From positions 1 to 64,000 of the forward strand of contig JAWWOW010000015.1 of assembly GCA_033851265.1 (NCBI GenBank): a stretch of DNA of 64,000 nucleotides, given 5' to 3'. The notes under the pieces are model-generated. The model was not told where the DNA came from. It did no database searches and worked only from the letters and a program-made list of their open reading frames with translations. Below are positions 54,227-62,924 of this stretch, piece after piece (within the stretch, counting starts at the first letter, position 1; each line of letters opens with the position of its first letter). Both the position numbers and the translations under genes were made by a program. The DNA comes from JAWWOW01 sp033851265 (GTDB lineage: Bacteria; Actinomycetota; Actinomycetes; JAWWOW01).

Positions 54227-55193
54227 GGCCCGCGTGCTCTCGTTCCGCGAGCGCGACGAGAACGGTGACCGCCCTGCGCGGCGTTCTCGCGGCAAGCGCG
54301 ACGCCGATGCGCCCGGACCGCAGGAAGACCAGGCCACTGCGCACGAACCCGCCGAGTGGGAACGCCGCTTGGCTGGCGCTCTCGCATTCGCGCGGCGCCG
54401 GCTCGAAGGCGACTACCCGGTCGACGAGTTCGGTTTCGACCCCGACCTCAACGACAACGTGTTCATGGCCGGCGTACGACCGATTTACGAACGCTACTTC
54501 CGCGTCGAGACACGTGGCCTGGACAACGTGCCGGACAGCGGCGGTGCGCTCATCGTCGCCAACCACTCCGGGACCGTCCCCGTCGACGGTGTGATGACGC
54601 AGCTCGCCCTGCTCGACCACCACCCTGCGCATCGACACATGCGTTTGCTCGGCGCCGACCTCGTCTTTCGGATGCCGTTCGTCGCACCGCTCGCGCGGAA
54701 AGCTGGTCACACCCTGGCGTGTAATCCCGATGCCGAGCGGCTGCTGTCGATGGGCGAGCTTGTTGGCGTCTACCCCGAGGGCTTCAAGGGCATCGGCAAG
54801 CCGTTCAGCGAGCGCTACAAGCTGCAGCGGTTCGGTCGCGGGGGATTCGTGACCGCCGCACTGCGCACCGGCGTACCGATCATTCCGTGCTCGATCGTCG
54901 GTGCCGAGGAGATCTATCCGCTCATCGGAAACGTGAAGGTCCTCGCCCGGCTGCTCGGTGTGCCCTACATCCCGATCACGCCGACGTTCCCGCTGCTCGG
55001 CCCGCTCGGTCTGCTGCCGTTGCCGTCCAAGTGGATCATCGAGTTCGGTGAGCCGATCCCGACCGACGAGCTCGGCGGACCGGCCGCTGCTGAGGATCCG
55101 ATGCTCGTGTTCAACCTGACCGACCAGGTCCGGGAGACGATTCAACAGACGCTCTACCGCCTGTTGATGCAGCGCCGCTCCGTCTTCTTCTAG
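54219..55193 (+). CDS. lysophospholipid acyltransferase family protein
   Basis: A 324-residue PlsC-like acyltransferase with a charged ~60-residue N-terminal extension. VANHSGTVPVDGVM carries the catalytic His/Asp, though their spacing is wider than the classical HX4D. GVYPEGFKGIGKPFSERYKL matches the substrate-binding PEG block. A hydrophobic segment near 260-280 (FPLLGPLGLLPLP) may touch the membrane. ATG 54219 is chosen. The gene ends 4 bp inside the facing HAD gene. Confidence 0.85.
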   Translation: MPEARVLSFRERDENGDRPARRSRGKRDADAPGPQEDQATAHEPAEWERRLAGALAFARRRLEGDYPVDEFGFDPDLNDNVFMAGVRPIYERYFRVETRGLDNVPDSGGALIVANHSGTVPVDGVMTQLALLDHHPAHRHMRLLGADLVFRMPFVAPLARKAGHTLACNPDAERLLSMGELVGVYPEGFKGIGKPFSERYKLQRFGRGGFVTAALRTGVPIIPCSIVGAEEIYPLIGNVKVLARLLGVPYIPITPTFPLLGPLGLLPLPSKWIIEFGEPIPTDELGGPAAAEDPMLVFNLTDQVRETIQQTLYRLLMQRRSVFF

Positions 55194-56122
55194 CGGCGTA
55201 CGGCGGACCGTGCCCGGTGCACGAGGCGAGATCGCATGCTCGGCGACTCTTCCCGCCGACGCCGTAGCGCGAGCCCCGCGACGATGCCGCCTGTCACCGC
55301 ACCGATGCCCATGGCGGTCGGTACGCCGATCTTCGCCGCCTTGCGCCCGGTGCGGAAATCGCGGACGGGCCAGCCCTTTTCCTTCGCCACTGCGCGTAGG
55401 GCGCTGTCCGGGTTCACCGCAGTTGGGTGACCGACGACGCTCAACATGGGCACGTCGTTAGCGGAGTCGCTGTACGCCGAGCACTGCGCGAGGTCCCAGC
55501 CTTCGCGTTTGGCGAGCGCGCGCACGGCTTCGGCCTTCGCCGGGCCATGCAGTGGTTCGCCGACGAGCCGTCCGGTGTAGACACCGTCGACGGAATCCGC
55601 GACGGTCCCGAGAGCGCCGGTCAGTCCCAACCGGCGGGCGATGATGCGCGCGAGCTCAATGGGCGCGGCAGTGACGAGCCATACCTGTTGGCCTGCATCG
55701 AGATGTTGCTGTGCCAACGCGCGCGTTCCGGACCAGATGCGTTCGGCCATCAACTCGTCGTAGATCTCCTCGCCGAGCCGCTCGATCTCCGCAACCTTCT
55801 GCCCGGCGACGAACGCGAGCGCAGCTTCGCGGGCTTCGTTCATGTGCCCGTGCGACTCGCGGCCGACGACACGGAACTGCACCTGCTGCCAACCAAACCG
55901 TGCGAGGTCGCGCGCCGTGAAGAACTTGCGGGACGCCAGTCCGCGCGCGAAGTGATAGATCGACGCCCCCTGCATCATCGTGTTGTCGACGTCGAAGAAT
56001 GCCGCGGCGTGCGGATCGGCGGGTACCGCGAGAGACGCTTCGACTTCCGCGGCCGCCGCCGAAGCGGCACCAGCGAGTACGGCGCTCGAGCCGTCATCGG
56101 TTCTGCGACGCAACAGAGGCAT
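55190..56122 (-). CDS. HAD-IB family phosphatase
   Basis: A 310-residue SerB-like hydrolase. Motif I is DVDNT with nucleophile Asp44 and acid/base Asp46, motif II is VTAAP, motif III is the Lys in GPAKAEAV, and motif IV is YSDSANDVPML. A hydrophobic helix and an Arg-rich tail (MGIGAVTGGIVAGLAL, then RRRREES) end the protein and may anchor it to the membrane. It probably acts on lipid intermediates with the facing acyltransferase. ATG 56122 has TACCCT upstream. Confidence 0.9.
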   Translation of the reverse strand: MPLLRRRTDDGSSAVLAGAASAAAAEVEASLAVPADPHAAAFFDVDNTMMQGASIYHFARGLASRKFFTARDLARFGWQQVQFRVVGRESHGHMNEAREAALAFVAGQKVAEIERLGEEIYDELMAERIWSGTRALAQQHLDAGQQVWLVTAAPIELARIIARRLGLTGALGTVADSVDGVYTGRLVGEPLHGPAKAEAVRALAKREGWDLAQCSAYSDSANDVPMLSVVGHPTAVNPDSALRAVAKEKGWPVRDFRTGRKAAKIGVPTAMGIGAVTGGIVAGLALRRRREESPSMRSRLVHRARSAVRR

Positions 56123-56129
56123 TCCGCCG

Positions 56130-56135
56130 AGGGTA
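56130..56135 (-). promoter_or_regulatory. -10-like TACCCT before the HAD phosphatase gene
   Basis: Minus-strand TACCCT ends seven bases before ATG 56122, the leaderless pattern. Confidence 0.45.
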
Positions 56136-56243
56136 CCGAGATCAATGGCGGCGCCGAGGAGGGCCGAGCGCGGGGCATCTTGTGCCGTACAACGAGCGCG
56201 GATGCGGTGGAGCGACGGATTCAGACGATTGTCAGGGGGAAAG

Positions 56244-56278
56244 CGAAGAGCCCCCGGTTTGTGGCCGGGGGCTCTTCG
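56244..56278 (-). terminator. strong terminator hairpin after the LPXTG protein gene
   Basis: A 14-bp uninterrupted stem (56244-56257 with 56265-56278, CGAAGAGCCCCCGG on one arm) closes a 7-base loop. On the minus strand a short T-run follows it. It is 15 bases past the stop of the surface-protein gene. Confidence 0.8.
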
Positions 56279-56293
56279 TCGTGCTAAGTGCTA

Positions 56294-57790
56294 TCAGACC
56301 TCGGTGCTCGCCATCCGGCGACGGAGAACCGCCGCACCGATGAGGAACACGAGCGCCGCACCCGCGGTCACCGGCAGGTTCGCACCGGTGTGGGGCAGGT
56401 TCTCCTTCGGGGTGACAGGAGTGCCTTGAGTCGTCTTGCCAGCCGCGGTGAAGTTGCCAGCGGTCACGTTGTACGCGCCGACGGTGACGCCCACCAGGGC
56501 CTTGCTCACATCAGTGTTGTTGCGCTGGGTCGGCAGGTTGACAAGCACCTGCAGGCCCGAGCCGACAACCGAAACCGCTGAGTGGGTCTTGTCATACGTC
56601 GTCTTGTACTCAGCAGCAGCGATCTTCACACCCGCGAGGGCCAGAACCTGCTCGACAGCGTCGACCAGAGTCTTCACCAGGCTGGTGATCGCAGCCGGGA
56701 GGCTGGTGCCGAGCAAGCTGGCAGCCAGACCATCCGGACCGAGAACCAGGTCGAGGCCCACCGGCGAACCGACGTGCACCTTGGCCAGGTTGCGGTTGAC
56801 GACGGCGCTGGCGCCGTGCGCCTTACCCGACGCGGTAGCAACCGCGCTGTTGTTGAAGGCATCCAGGGTGACGAAGCCGCCCAGCAGCGAGAGCTTGGAC
56901 AGCGCGACGCCAGCCTTGGAAGTGACAGCGTTACCGCTGGTGGTGGCGATGCTGTGGAACGAGTCGAGGGCCGCGAGGTCCACGACCGAGCCGTTCTCGA
57001 GCGTCGCGATCAACTTCGGCAGTGCTGCTTGGAGCGCCCTGATCTGGTTCTGCAGAGTGGTCAGCACGGTGTGCGTGACGCTGCCGACCGGCGTGTTACC
57101 GAGTGCCGTGTCGATCTGGCCGAGCAGGTTGTCGACGACACCTGTGATCGTGCCGACTGCGCCACCGTTGCCGTTGGCGTCACCGATGAGCTGAGCAAGA
57201 GCAGCGTTCAACGCGTCCAGCGCGCCGGCGGGGAGCAGATCGGCGAGGTTGGCCACCTTGACGCCCGCGAGCTGACCCTTACCGGAAGTGCTGAGCAGGT
57301 TCTTGATGGCTGCGGCGCGAAGCGTCGGGACCGCGATCTTGATCGGGCCGACCGACCCTGGCAGAGCGGCTTCGCTCTGGTAGGTGCCCGGCTTTGCGAG
57401 CGACGCGGTCACGACGCGGTTGACCGGCGCGAGCAGGCCTCCGTTGTCGAACAGCGTGCCGGCACCGAGACGCGAGGACGACGTCGCTGCGTCGGCCACG
57501 CCGGTGATCTGGTTGCGCACGAGCTGGCCGTCAGTGTGGATGAGGTTCGCCGTGAGCGGCTTGCTCAGGTCCACGCCACCCAGCGAGGGCAGCACGCCGG
57601 CGAGGGTTGAGCCGAGCGGCACGTTCAGCGAAAGCTGAACGACGTCCGTCTGCGCCGACCCCTGCAGCTTGTGCTTGAGGTTGCTCTGGGCTGTCGCTGC
57701 TTGCGCAACGCCCGCACCGGTCGCGACGAGCACGCCGCTCGCGACGGTGAGTGCAGTCAGGCGGATTGCCCGACCCTTGGTTACGTTCAT
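56294..57790 (-). CDS. LPXTG-anchored cell-surface protein
   Basis: A 498-residue secreted protein. It has a Sec signal peptide (ALTVASGVLVATGAGVAQAA), a long Ala/Leu/Val/Gly-rich extracellular body with no recognised enzyme motif, and a sortase signal LPHTG at 465-469 followed by a hydrophobic helix and RRRMASTEV. Repeated short LxxAL/GxVxNL patterns suggest an all-beta or beta-helical fold. ATG 57790 (MNVTKG) is chosen because the signal peptide starts there; the frame continues upstream to 57853 without protein-like sequence. A BldN-type promoter precedes it, so it is probably made in differentiating cells. Confidence 0.85.
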   Translation of the reverse strand: MNVTKGRAIRLTALTVASGVLVATGAGVAQAATAQSNLKHKLQGSAQTDVVQLSLNVPLGSTLAGVLPSLGGVDLSKPLTANLIHTDGQLVRNQITGVADAATSSSRLGAGTLFDNGGLLAPVNRVVTASLAKPGTYQSEAALPGSVGPIKIAVPTLRAAAIKNLLSTSGKGQLAGVKVANLADLLPAGALDALNAALAQLIGDANGNGGAVGTITGVVDNLLGQIDTALGNTPVGSVTHTVLTTLQNQIRALQAALPKLIATLENGSVVDLAALDSFHSIATTSGNAVTSKAGVALSKLSLLGGFVTLDAFNNSAVATASGKAHGASAVVNRNLAKVHVGSPVGLDLVLGPDGLAASLLGTSLPAAITSLVKTLVDAVEQVLALAGVKIAAAEYKTTYDKTHSAVSVVGSGLQVLVNLPTQRNNTDVSKALVGVTVGAYNVTAGNFTAAGKTTQGTPVTPKENLPHTGANLPVTAGAALVFLIGAAVLRRRMASTEV

Positions 57791-58192
57791 GTGCCCCGTC
57801 CTTCGGAGTCCGCGTCGCCGGGTTGGCGACCACCGTGGTGCGGTGCCCCCCACGGGCTCCGCGTTCTTATCGCTTCCCTAACGACCCCGGTGGACCGGGG
57901 TTACGCTCGGTAGGCAGCCGATTCGAAATCTGGTGGGACAAATCGGCGCAAGTGCCGAATAGCTCGTCGCTCCCGGTGACCGTAGTGGTGCCGAACTCCG
58001 GGCGTAACGGACCATTTCAGGCCTATGCCAGTTTCTCGGAATTCCGGACGTCACGGACGATCACAGATCGGTAACAACTGGCCTGATCGGGCGGCTCTGG
58101 GGACGGTGGCGGCCGAATGGCCTAGTCACGACCGTTGACCCGCGGCCGTGACGAGATCCAGCGACGCCGACTGGCGCCGGTGCGCCGCGCGA
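57791..58192. other. 402-bp noncoding region upstream of the LPXTG gene
   Basis: It holds the BldN-like promoter (57878-57905), an inverted repeat in the promoter spacer (57884-57901), and a leader hairpin GTCGCC/GGCGAC (57814-57830) in the presumed ~90-base 5' untranslated region. From 57910 to 58192, downstream of the rsbN stop, I see no gene and no strong hairpin. Confidence 0.6.
57878..57905 (-). promoter_or_regulatory. BldN-like promoter of the LPXTG protein gene
   Basis: Minus strand: CGTAAC (57905-57900), 16-bp spacer, CGTTAG (57883-57878). This agrees with the CGTAAC/CGTTGA-type sites I recall for sigma-BldN targets. The genes for BldN and its anti-sigma are next door. Confidence 0.5.
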
Positions 58193-59428
58193 CTACGGCA
58201 GGTTGATCGTGGGGAGCGGGTTCGGCAGGGGCAGCTTCGGTAGCGGCAGCGTCGGTGTGGGGATCGGAATCGGCAGGATGCTGGCGATGATGCCGCCGAT
58301 CTGGTCCTCGAGCGTCGTCGGGGTCGGCGACGGGTTCGGGGCCGGGGGGCTGCTCGTGTGCGTGCCCGATGGGCTCGGCTCGGGGCTCGGGGTCATCGTG
58401 GGCCCGCTGGACGGCGCGTTCGATGGGTTGGCGGCGGCACCGCCGGAACCCGGGTCGCTAGCGCATGTGCAGGGCGCGGGGGTGCTGCCCGGGCCCGGTG
58501 TCTTGGTCACGCCGGGCGGCGTCTGAGTCGTGGCCTCGCAGGCTGCGGTGCACTCGGCGTTGGCCAGCAGCTCGTTTGCGGTCGCACCGATCTGCTGCAC
58601 GAGCTTGAGTGAGCTATCACCTTGCGGCGTGGAGCCGGCCGGGAGTTCCGGAAGCACGGCCAGGATGCGCGAGCTCTGCTCGCTCGCGAATGTGGTCAGT
58701 GTCTGCAGTGGCTTGTGGCTGCGGGACTTCTGGAAGGCCTTCGTCAAGTCACGGGAACCGGCCCGGGTCTCGTCGTCCATCGCGCGCAGCGTGGAAACGA
58801 TCCGTGCCGTGAGGCTGCCGCCGATCGCGCTCGCACCGGCGACGTTCCCGGTGCTCGAGCCGTGGACACCAAGGGCGCTGCTGCTGCCGACCAGGTCATT
58901 GACTTCGCCGAGGCGGGTGCGAGCGAACTGCAGGTGCCGCTCCCCCTTGGCCTGGTCCCCTCGGGCCGCGGCGAGCTGGATGTTCTCGACACCGCGCTTG
59001 ACGCTGTAGAACGGGTCTCCCGGAAGCGAGCGGCTACCAGCGAGGCCGATACCTCCGACCATCACGACGGCGGACATCGTCGCGGTGGCGGCGACCAGAC
59101 GCCGGCGTACGCGCCAGCCCTCGGCCCATTCGTTGAGGCGCCAGCTGATCGCCGGCCGCGGGGCGGACCGGAGGCCAGGTAGGGCGATGACGGTGGCTCC
59201 GTCGGTGGCGGCCGTGCCGATGCCCTGGACAGTCGCGACCGCGACGAGGCGTTGCCGGAGGCCGGCGCGGAAGTCCGGGGCTGGACCGAGAGGCAGCGAA
59301 CGGAGCGCCGTCGCGAGTGTGGCTAGCGGGGCGAGCGTGGGGTCGTTCGTTGCCGGGGCACCGTCGAGGAGCCGGGCGAACTCCTCGGCACGGCGGCGGG
59401 AGGGGAGCGGCAAACCGGGTGTGCTCAT
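58193..59428 (-). CDS. rsbN: RsbN-like anti-sigma factor (DUF5667)
   Basis: A 411-residue membrane protein that probably holds sigma-BldN inactive. The N-terminal ~105 residues are cytoplasmic and should bind the sigma factor. One transmembrane helix at 111-131 (LVAATATMSAVVMVGGIGLA) follows, then a helical extracellular DUF5667 domain (GDPFYSVKRGVENIQLA), and a Cys/Pro/Thr-rich tail with many PSP/PTP repeats. The identification rests on this architecture and on the adjacent bldN gene 175 bp upstream. GAGGGGGG precedes ATG 59428, and a BldN-like promoter lies in the gap. Confidence 0.85.
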   Translation of the reverse strand: MSTPGLPLPSRRRAEEFARLLDGAPATNDPTLAPLATLATALRSLPLGPAPDFRAGLRQRLVAVATVQGIGTAATDGATVIALPGLRSAPRPAISWRLNEWAEGWRVRRRLVAATATMSAVVMVGGIGLAGSRSLPGDPFYSVKRGVENIQLAAARGDQAKGERHLQFARTRLGEVNDLVGSSSALGVHGSSTGNVAGASAIGGSLTARIVSTLRAMDDETRAGSRDLTKAFQKSRSHKPLQTLTTFASEQSSRILAVLPELPAGSTPQGDSSLKLVQQIGATANELLANAECTAACEATTQTPPGVTKTPGPGSTPAPCTCASDPGSGGAAANPSNAPSSGPTMTPSPEPSPSGTHTSSPPAPNPSPTPTTLEDQIGGIIASILPIPIPTPTLPLPKLPLPNPLPTINLP

Positions 59429-59485
59429 CGATCTGCCCCCCTCTCGCTTTCGCTTCGTAACCGATTTGTTATCGACTCGACCGGA

Positions 59486-59514
59486 ACAACGACGCCCACA
59501 GCCCGTGAGTTACG
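59486..59514 (-). promoter_or_regulatory. BldN-like promoter of rsbN
   Basis: Minus strand: CGTAAC (59514-59509), 17-bp spacer, CGTTGT (59491-59486), about 60 bases before the rsbN start. It implies that BldN drives its own anti-sigma factor. Confidence 0.5.
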
Positions 59515-59603
59515 GGTGATTTGCCGGAATAGCTCGTCGCGACTAGGCGCGTGGTCACAACGGGCTATGGCCGGGGCTAGGCCGGCCGCACCCGTGCCCG
59601 CGC

Positions 59604-60464
59604 TCACAGCAGGTCCTCCGGCAGCAGTCGACCGAGGGCTCGGACCGCGCGGTATTGCAGCGCCTTGATCGCGCCTTCGTTCTTGCCCATGGCCAGCGCG
59701 GTCTCCGCGACCGACAGGCCCTGGAGGAACCGCAGCACGATGCATTCCTGCTGCTCCGCGCCGAGCTCCTTGACCGCCTCGAGCAGGGTGGTGTTGGTGA
59801 TCCCCTCGAGAACGGCGCCTTCGGGACCCTCCGTCACGCCGTCGGCGTCGAGCATGTCCGCCGTCGTCACCTCGAGCCGGTAGCGGCCGGATTTGAAGTG
59901 GTCGGCGATCAGGTTGCGCGCGATGGTGACGAACCACGCGCCGATGTCGCGACCCTGCCAGGTGAAGCTCGTGATTCGCCGGAGCGCGCGGAGGAAGGTC
60001 TCGCTCGTGAGGTCTTCGGCCAGCGCCTGCGCGCCGACGCGGTAGTAGATGTAGCGGTAGACGAGGTCGACGTACCGGTCGTAGAGCTCCCCGAATGCGT
60101 CGGCATCCCCAGCCTGGGCGCGGGCGACGATGGCCCGGACCTCTTCATTGATCACATCGCCCGGGGCGTCGTCAGCCTCGGCGTCGTCCTCATGGGGCTC
60201 GCTCGGCTGGGGCACGCCGGCCGCAGTGAGCGTTGCGCGCCCCTTTTGTGTCGGAGCCGGGGCGGAGCGGGGCCCGGGCGTCGTCCGCGGCTTCGGCAGC
60301 GCCCGGAATTCACTGTTGAGCAGGGCGATCTGCTCACCAGCGCCGGTGAGGGGATCGCGAAGCAGCGCGACGGCCGTGCGCAGGGCGCGGAGCTGGTCCG
60401 CGAGCCCTTCGTTGCAGGCATGACGGCTGGACGCGAAAACTGCGCCCGCCCCATCGCCCGGCAT
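59604..60464 (-). CDS. bldN: ECF sigma factor BldN
   Basis: Developmental ECF sigma factor that in Streptomyces activates aerial-hyphae surface proteins. The 286-residue protein has an N-terminal extension of ~107 residues, then sigma-2 (AFGELYDRYVDLVYRYIYYR, LTSETFLRALRRI, GAWFVTIARNLIADHF) and sigma-4 (QQECIVLRFLQGLSVAETAL, GKNEGAIKALQYRAVRAL). These are very close to S. coelicolor BldN as I recall it, including the extension that is cleaved off there. ATG 60464 has GGAG six bases upstream, which decides against longer readings to 60653. Confidence 0.92.
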   Translation of the reverse strand: MPGDGAGAVFASSRHACNEGLADQLRALRTAVALLRDPLTGAGEQIALLNSEFRALPKPRTTPGPRSAPAPTQKGRATLTAAGVPQPSEPHEDDAEADDAPGDVINEEVRAIVARAQAGDADAFGELYDRYVDLVYRYIYYRVGAQALAEDLTSETFLRALRRITSFTWQGRDIGAWFVTIARNLIADHFKSGRYRLEVTTADMLDADGVTEGPEGAVLEGITNTTLLEAVKELGAEQQECIVLRFLQGLSVAETALAMGKNEGAIKALQYRAVRALGRLLPEDLL

Positions 60465-60659
60465 GCATGACTCCGTTCGCTGGCTAGCCCGGCCGGCCTG
60501 GCATTCCCAAACGTGTCCCGCGCTCAGGTGATCATCGGCGGGTTGGCCCGGTTCATTGACCCCGGTCGAATGGTAGGCGGAGCCGGCCGCCCGCGAGCGT
60601 TGTTCAGCGCAATCAGGTTTCCGGCCTGGGTGGAAATGCCCGGACCGGCCCAACGTCCT

Positions 60660-60665
60660 TACTCT
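60660..60665 (+). promoter_or_regulatory. -10-like TACTCT before the penicillin-binding protein gene
   Basis: TACTCT ends six bases before GTG 60672 and decides that start over GTG 60669 and ATG 60636. Confidence 0.45.
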
Positions 60666-60671
60666 TCAGTG

Positions 60672-62921
60672 GTGGCGAACGACCGCTTCGGGGCGTCCCG
60701 GCCGCGACCGGCAACCGCCGGCCGGTCCGGACCCGCGCCAGCGCGCACACCCGCGCAGGCGCGGGCCGAGGGGACACGGCGCCGGGAGGTACGCCGGGCC
60801 CGGCGCCGTCGGCGCCGGCTGATCGCGGTCTGGGTCCTCGTCGCCGCCGTCGCCGGAGCTGCGTCGTTCACTGGAGGGCTGTTGTCCGCGCCGGTGGACT
60901 TCACCGCACCGGCTCCCCCCAAGTCCGCGCTGCTGCTGGACGCCAGCGGCCGGGTCTTCGCCTCGATCCGCTCACCCGAGCAGCGGCAAGAGGTCCCGGC
61001 CGCCGACATCCCGAAGGTCATGCGCGACGCGATCGTCACGGCGGAGGATCGAACGTTCTTCCAGAACAGCGGGGTCGATCCGCTCGCCATCGGACGCGCG
61101 GCCTGGAAGGACATCACCGGGTCGCGGATCCAAGGTGGTTCGACGATCACGCAGCAGTACGTCAAACAGGTGTACACGAACTCGCAGCGCACCGTGCTGC
61201 GCAAGGTTCGCGAAGCGGCACTTGCCGTCCGCCTCGAACAGAAGTTGTCCAAAGACGAGATCCTGACGCGCTACCTGAACACGGTGTACTTCGGCAACGG
61301 CGCCTATGGCATTCAGGCCGCATCGAAGTACTACTTCGGCGTACCAATAAAAGAGCTCGCGTTGGATTCGCGCACCCGCAAACGCAGCGACGCCTTGGCT
61401 CTTGGTCGCGCAGCGATGTTGGCCGGGCTGGTGCCCGCCCCGTCGGTCTTCAATCCCGTCCGCAGCATGACTGAAGCGCGCCGGCATCAACTCGACGTGC
61501 TGAATCGCATGGTCGAGGACGGCAAGATCACGGCACAGCAGGCATCCGATGCCTTCGGCAATCTTCCGCCATTTATTGCCAAGCGGACCGCGCCCGAGGT
61601 TCCGACGATCGCGCCGGAGTTTCGCGACTTGGTGCGTGCGCGATTGGCAGACACGTTCACGCCGGACGAGCTGTTCAAGAGCGGCCTGCACGTGACGACA
61701 ACGCTCGACCTCGAACTGCAACGGGCGGCAGTGAATGCGGTGAAGAGCGTGCTGCCGAACAAGAAGAACCCGGAAGCCGCTGTCGTGGCCATCGACCCGC
61801 GTAACGGTGACATCAAAGCAATGACCACACGCGTCAACCGCAACGGCAAGTACGTCTATGAAACCGGTGGCTTCAACCTTGCAACCAGTGCTCCACGGTC
61901 GAGTGGTTCGACGATCAAGCCGTTCACTCTCGCGGTTGCATTGGAGCGTGGCCGCTCGACAAGTGACCGCGTGTGTGCGGGATCTACGGCGCGCGTGCCG
62001 AACCCAGGCGGTAAGCCCAATCCCTACATCATTCACAATGCCGAGCCCGCCGGCGGCTGTTACACGTTGGCGGGCGCATTGCAGCACTCGGTCAACACGA
62101 TCTATGGGCCGCTTGCGTTGAAGGTCGGGCTCAAACGCGTGCTCGAGTTCGCTGTCGCAGCAGGATTCGGGCCGGCCGATCGCGTGCTGCACCCACTAGT
62201 CCCGTCGAAGTCGATCGGCGGCGGTCTGGAAGTGACACCGCTTTCGGAAGCCATTGCCTTCTCAACATTGGCTAACCACGGGGTGAAGCACACGTCTCGC
62301 ACGATCCTCACTGTTCGTGCTGGAGGTGACACCACGCCGGACTCGGGCGACGTTGTTTACCGCGCTCCCAGTGACAAGGGTCAGCGCGTCATTTCCGCTG
62401 CCATCGCAGATGAGGTCGCCACCGTGATGGAAGGTGTCGTCGAGCGGGGTACGGCGACCCGCGCGCGCCAGGACTTCACGGTCTTCGGCAAGACCGGCAC
62501 GACGAACGACGAGACCGACGCCTGGTTCGTGGGTTGCACGCGGGCGCTTTGCATCGCGACGTGGATGGGCTACGACCGGCCGTACAAGACGAACCGCAAA
62601 CCGAACTCCATGGTTAACGTCGAAGGGGTCAGCAGGGTGTACGGCGGAACCCTGCCGGCCGAGATCTTCTCGCAGACGTGGAAGAACTATCAGGAGTATC
62701 AGCAGGCGCGGTTACACCCGGAACAGTCCGCCAAGCCGTCGTCGACGCCGAAGCAGCGGAGCAGCAAACCGAAGCCAGCCAAGAGTCAGTCACCGAGCCC
62801 TCGGCCGCAGCCGAGCACCAGCGCGACGCCGAAACCGTCGCCGACAAAGTCGCCCCACCCGACGTGCACGGTGTTAATCTGTCCCGGACCGGATTCTCAG
62901 CAACAGCCGGCCCCGCCCTAG
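60672..62921 (+). CDS. class A penicillin-binding protein
   Basis: Bifunctional peptidoglycan glycosyltransferase/transpeptidase, 749 residues. An Arg/Ala-rich cytoplasmic N-terminus leads to one membrane helix (~50-70). The GT51 domain has AEDRTFFQNSGVDPLAI, GGSTITQQYVKQ and RYLNTVYFGNGAYGI. The transpeptidase domain has the serine motif SGSTIKPF, SVN and GKTGTTN. The tail is Pro/Ser/Lys-rich with PSP repeats. In-frame upstream starts exist at 60669, 60636 and 60513. It is divergent from bldN and convergent with the CAP-domain gene. Confidence 0.93.
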   Translation: MANDRFGASRPRPATAGRSGPAPARTPAQARAEGTRRREVRRARRRRRRLIAVWVLVAAVAGAASFTGGLLSAPVDFTAPAPPKSALLLDASGRVFASIRSPEQRQEVPAADIPKVMRDAIVTAEDRTFFQNSGVDPLAIGRAAWKDITGSRIQGGSTITQQYVKQVYTNSQRTVLRKVREAALAVRLEQKLSKDEILTRYLNTVYFGNGAYGIQAASKYYFGVPIKELALDSRTRKRSDALALGRAAMLAGLVPAPSVFNPVRSMTEARRHQLDVLNRMVEDGKITAQQASDAFGNLPPFIAKRTAPEVPTIAPEFRDLVRARLADTFTPDELFKSGLHVTTTLDLELQRAAVNAVKSVLPNKKNPEAAVVAIDPRNGDIKAMTTRVNRNGKYVYETGGFNLATSAPRSSGSTIKPFTLAVALERGRSTSDRVCAGSTARVPNPGGKPNPYIIHNAEPAGGCYTLAGALQHSVNTIYGPLALKVGLKRVLEFAVAAGFGPADRVLHPLVPSKSIGGGLEVTPLSEAIAFSTLANHGVKHTSRTILTVRAGGDTTPDSGDVVYRAPSDKGQRVISAAIADEVATVMEGVVERGTATRARQDFTVFGKTGTTNDETDAWFVGCTRALCIATWMGYDRPYKTNRKPNSMVNVEGVSRVYGGTLPAEIFSQTWKNYQEYQQARLHPEQSAKPSSTPKQRSSKPKPAKSQSPSPRPQPSTSATPKPSPTKSPHPTCTVLICPGPDSQQQPAPP

Positions 62922-62924
62922 GCG

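Noticed and set aside
60540..60570. BldD operator near the bldN start
   Set aside because: A TTGACCCCGG stretch recalls half of the BldD consensus, but the second half does not match.
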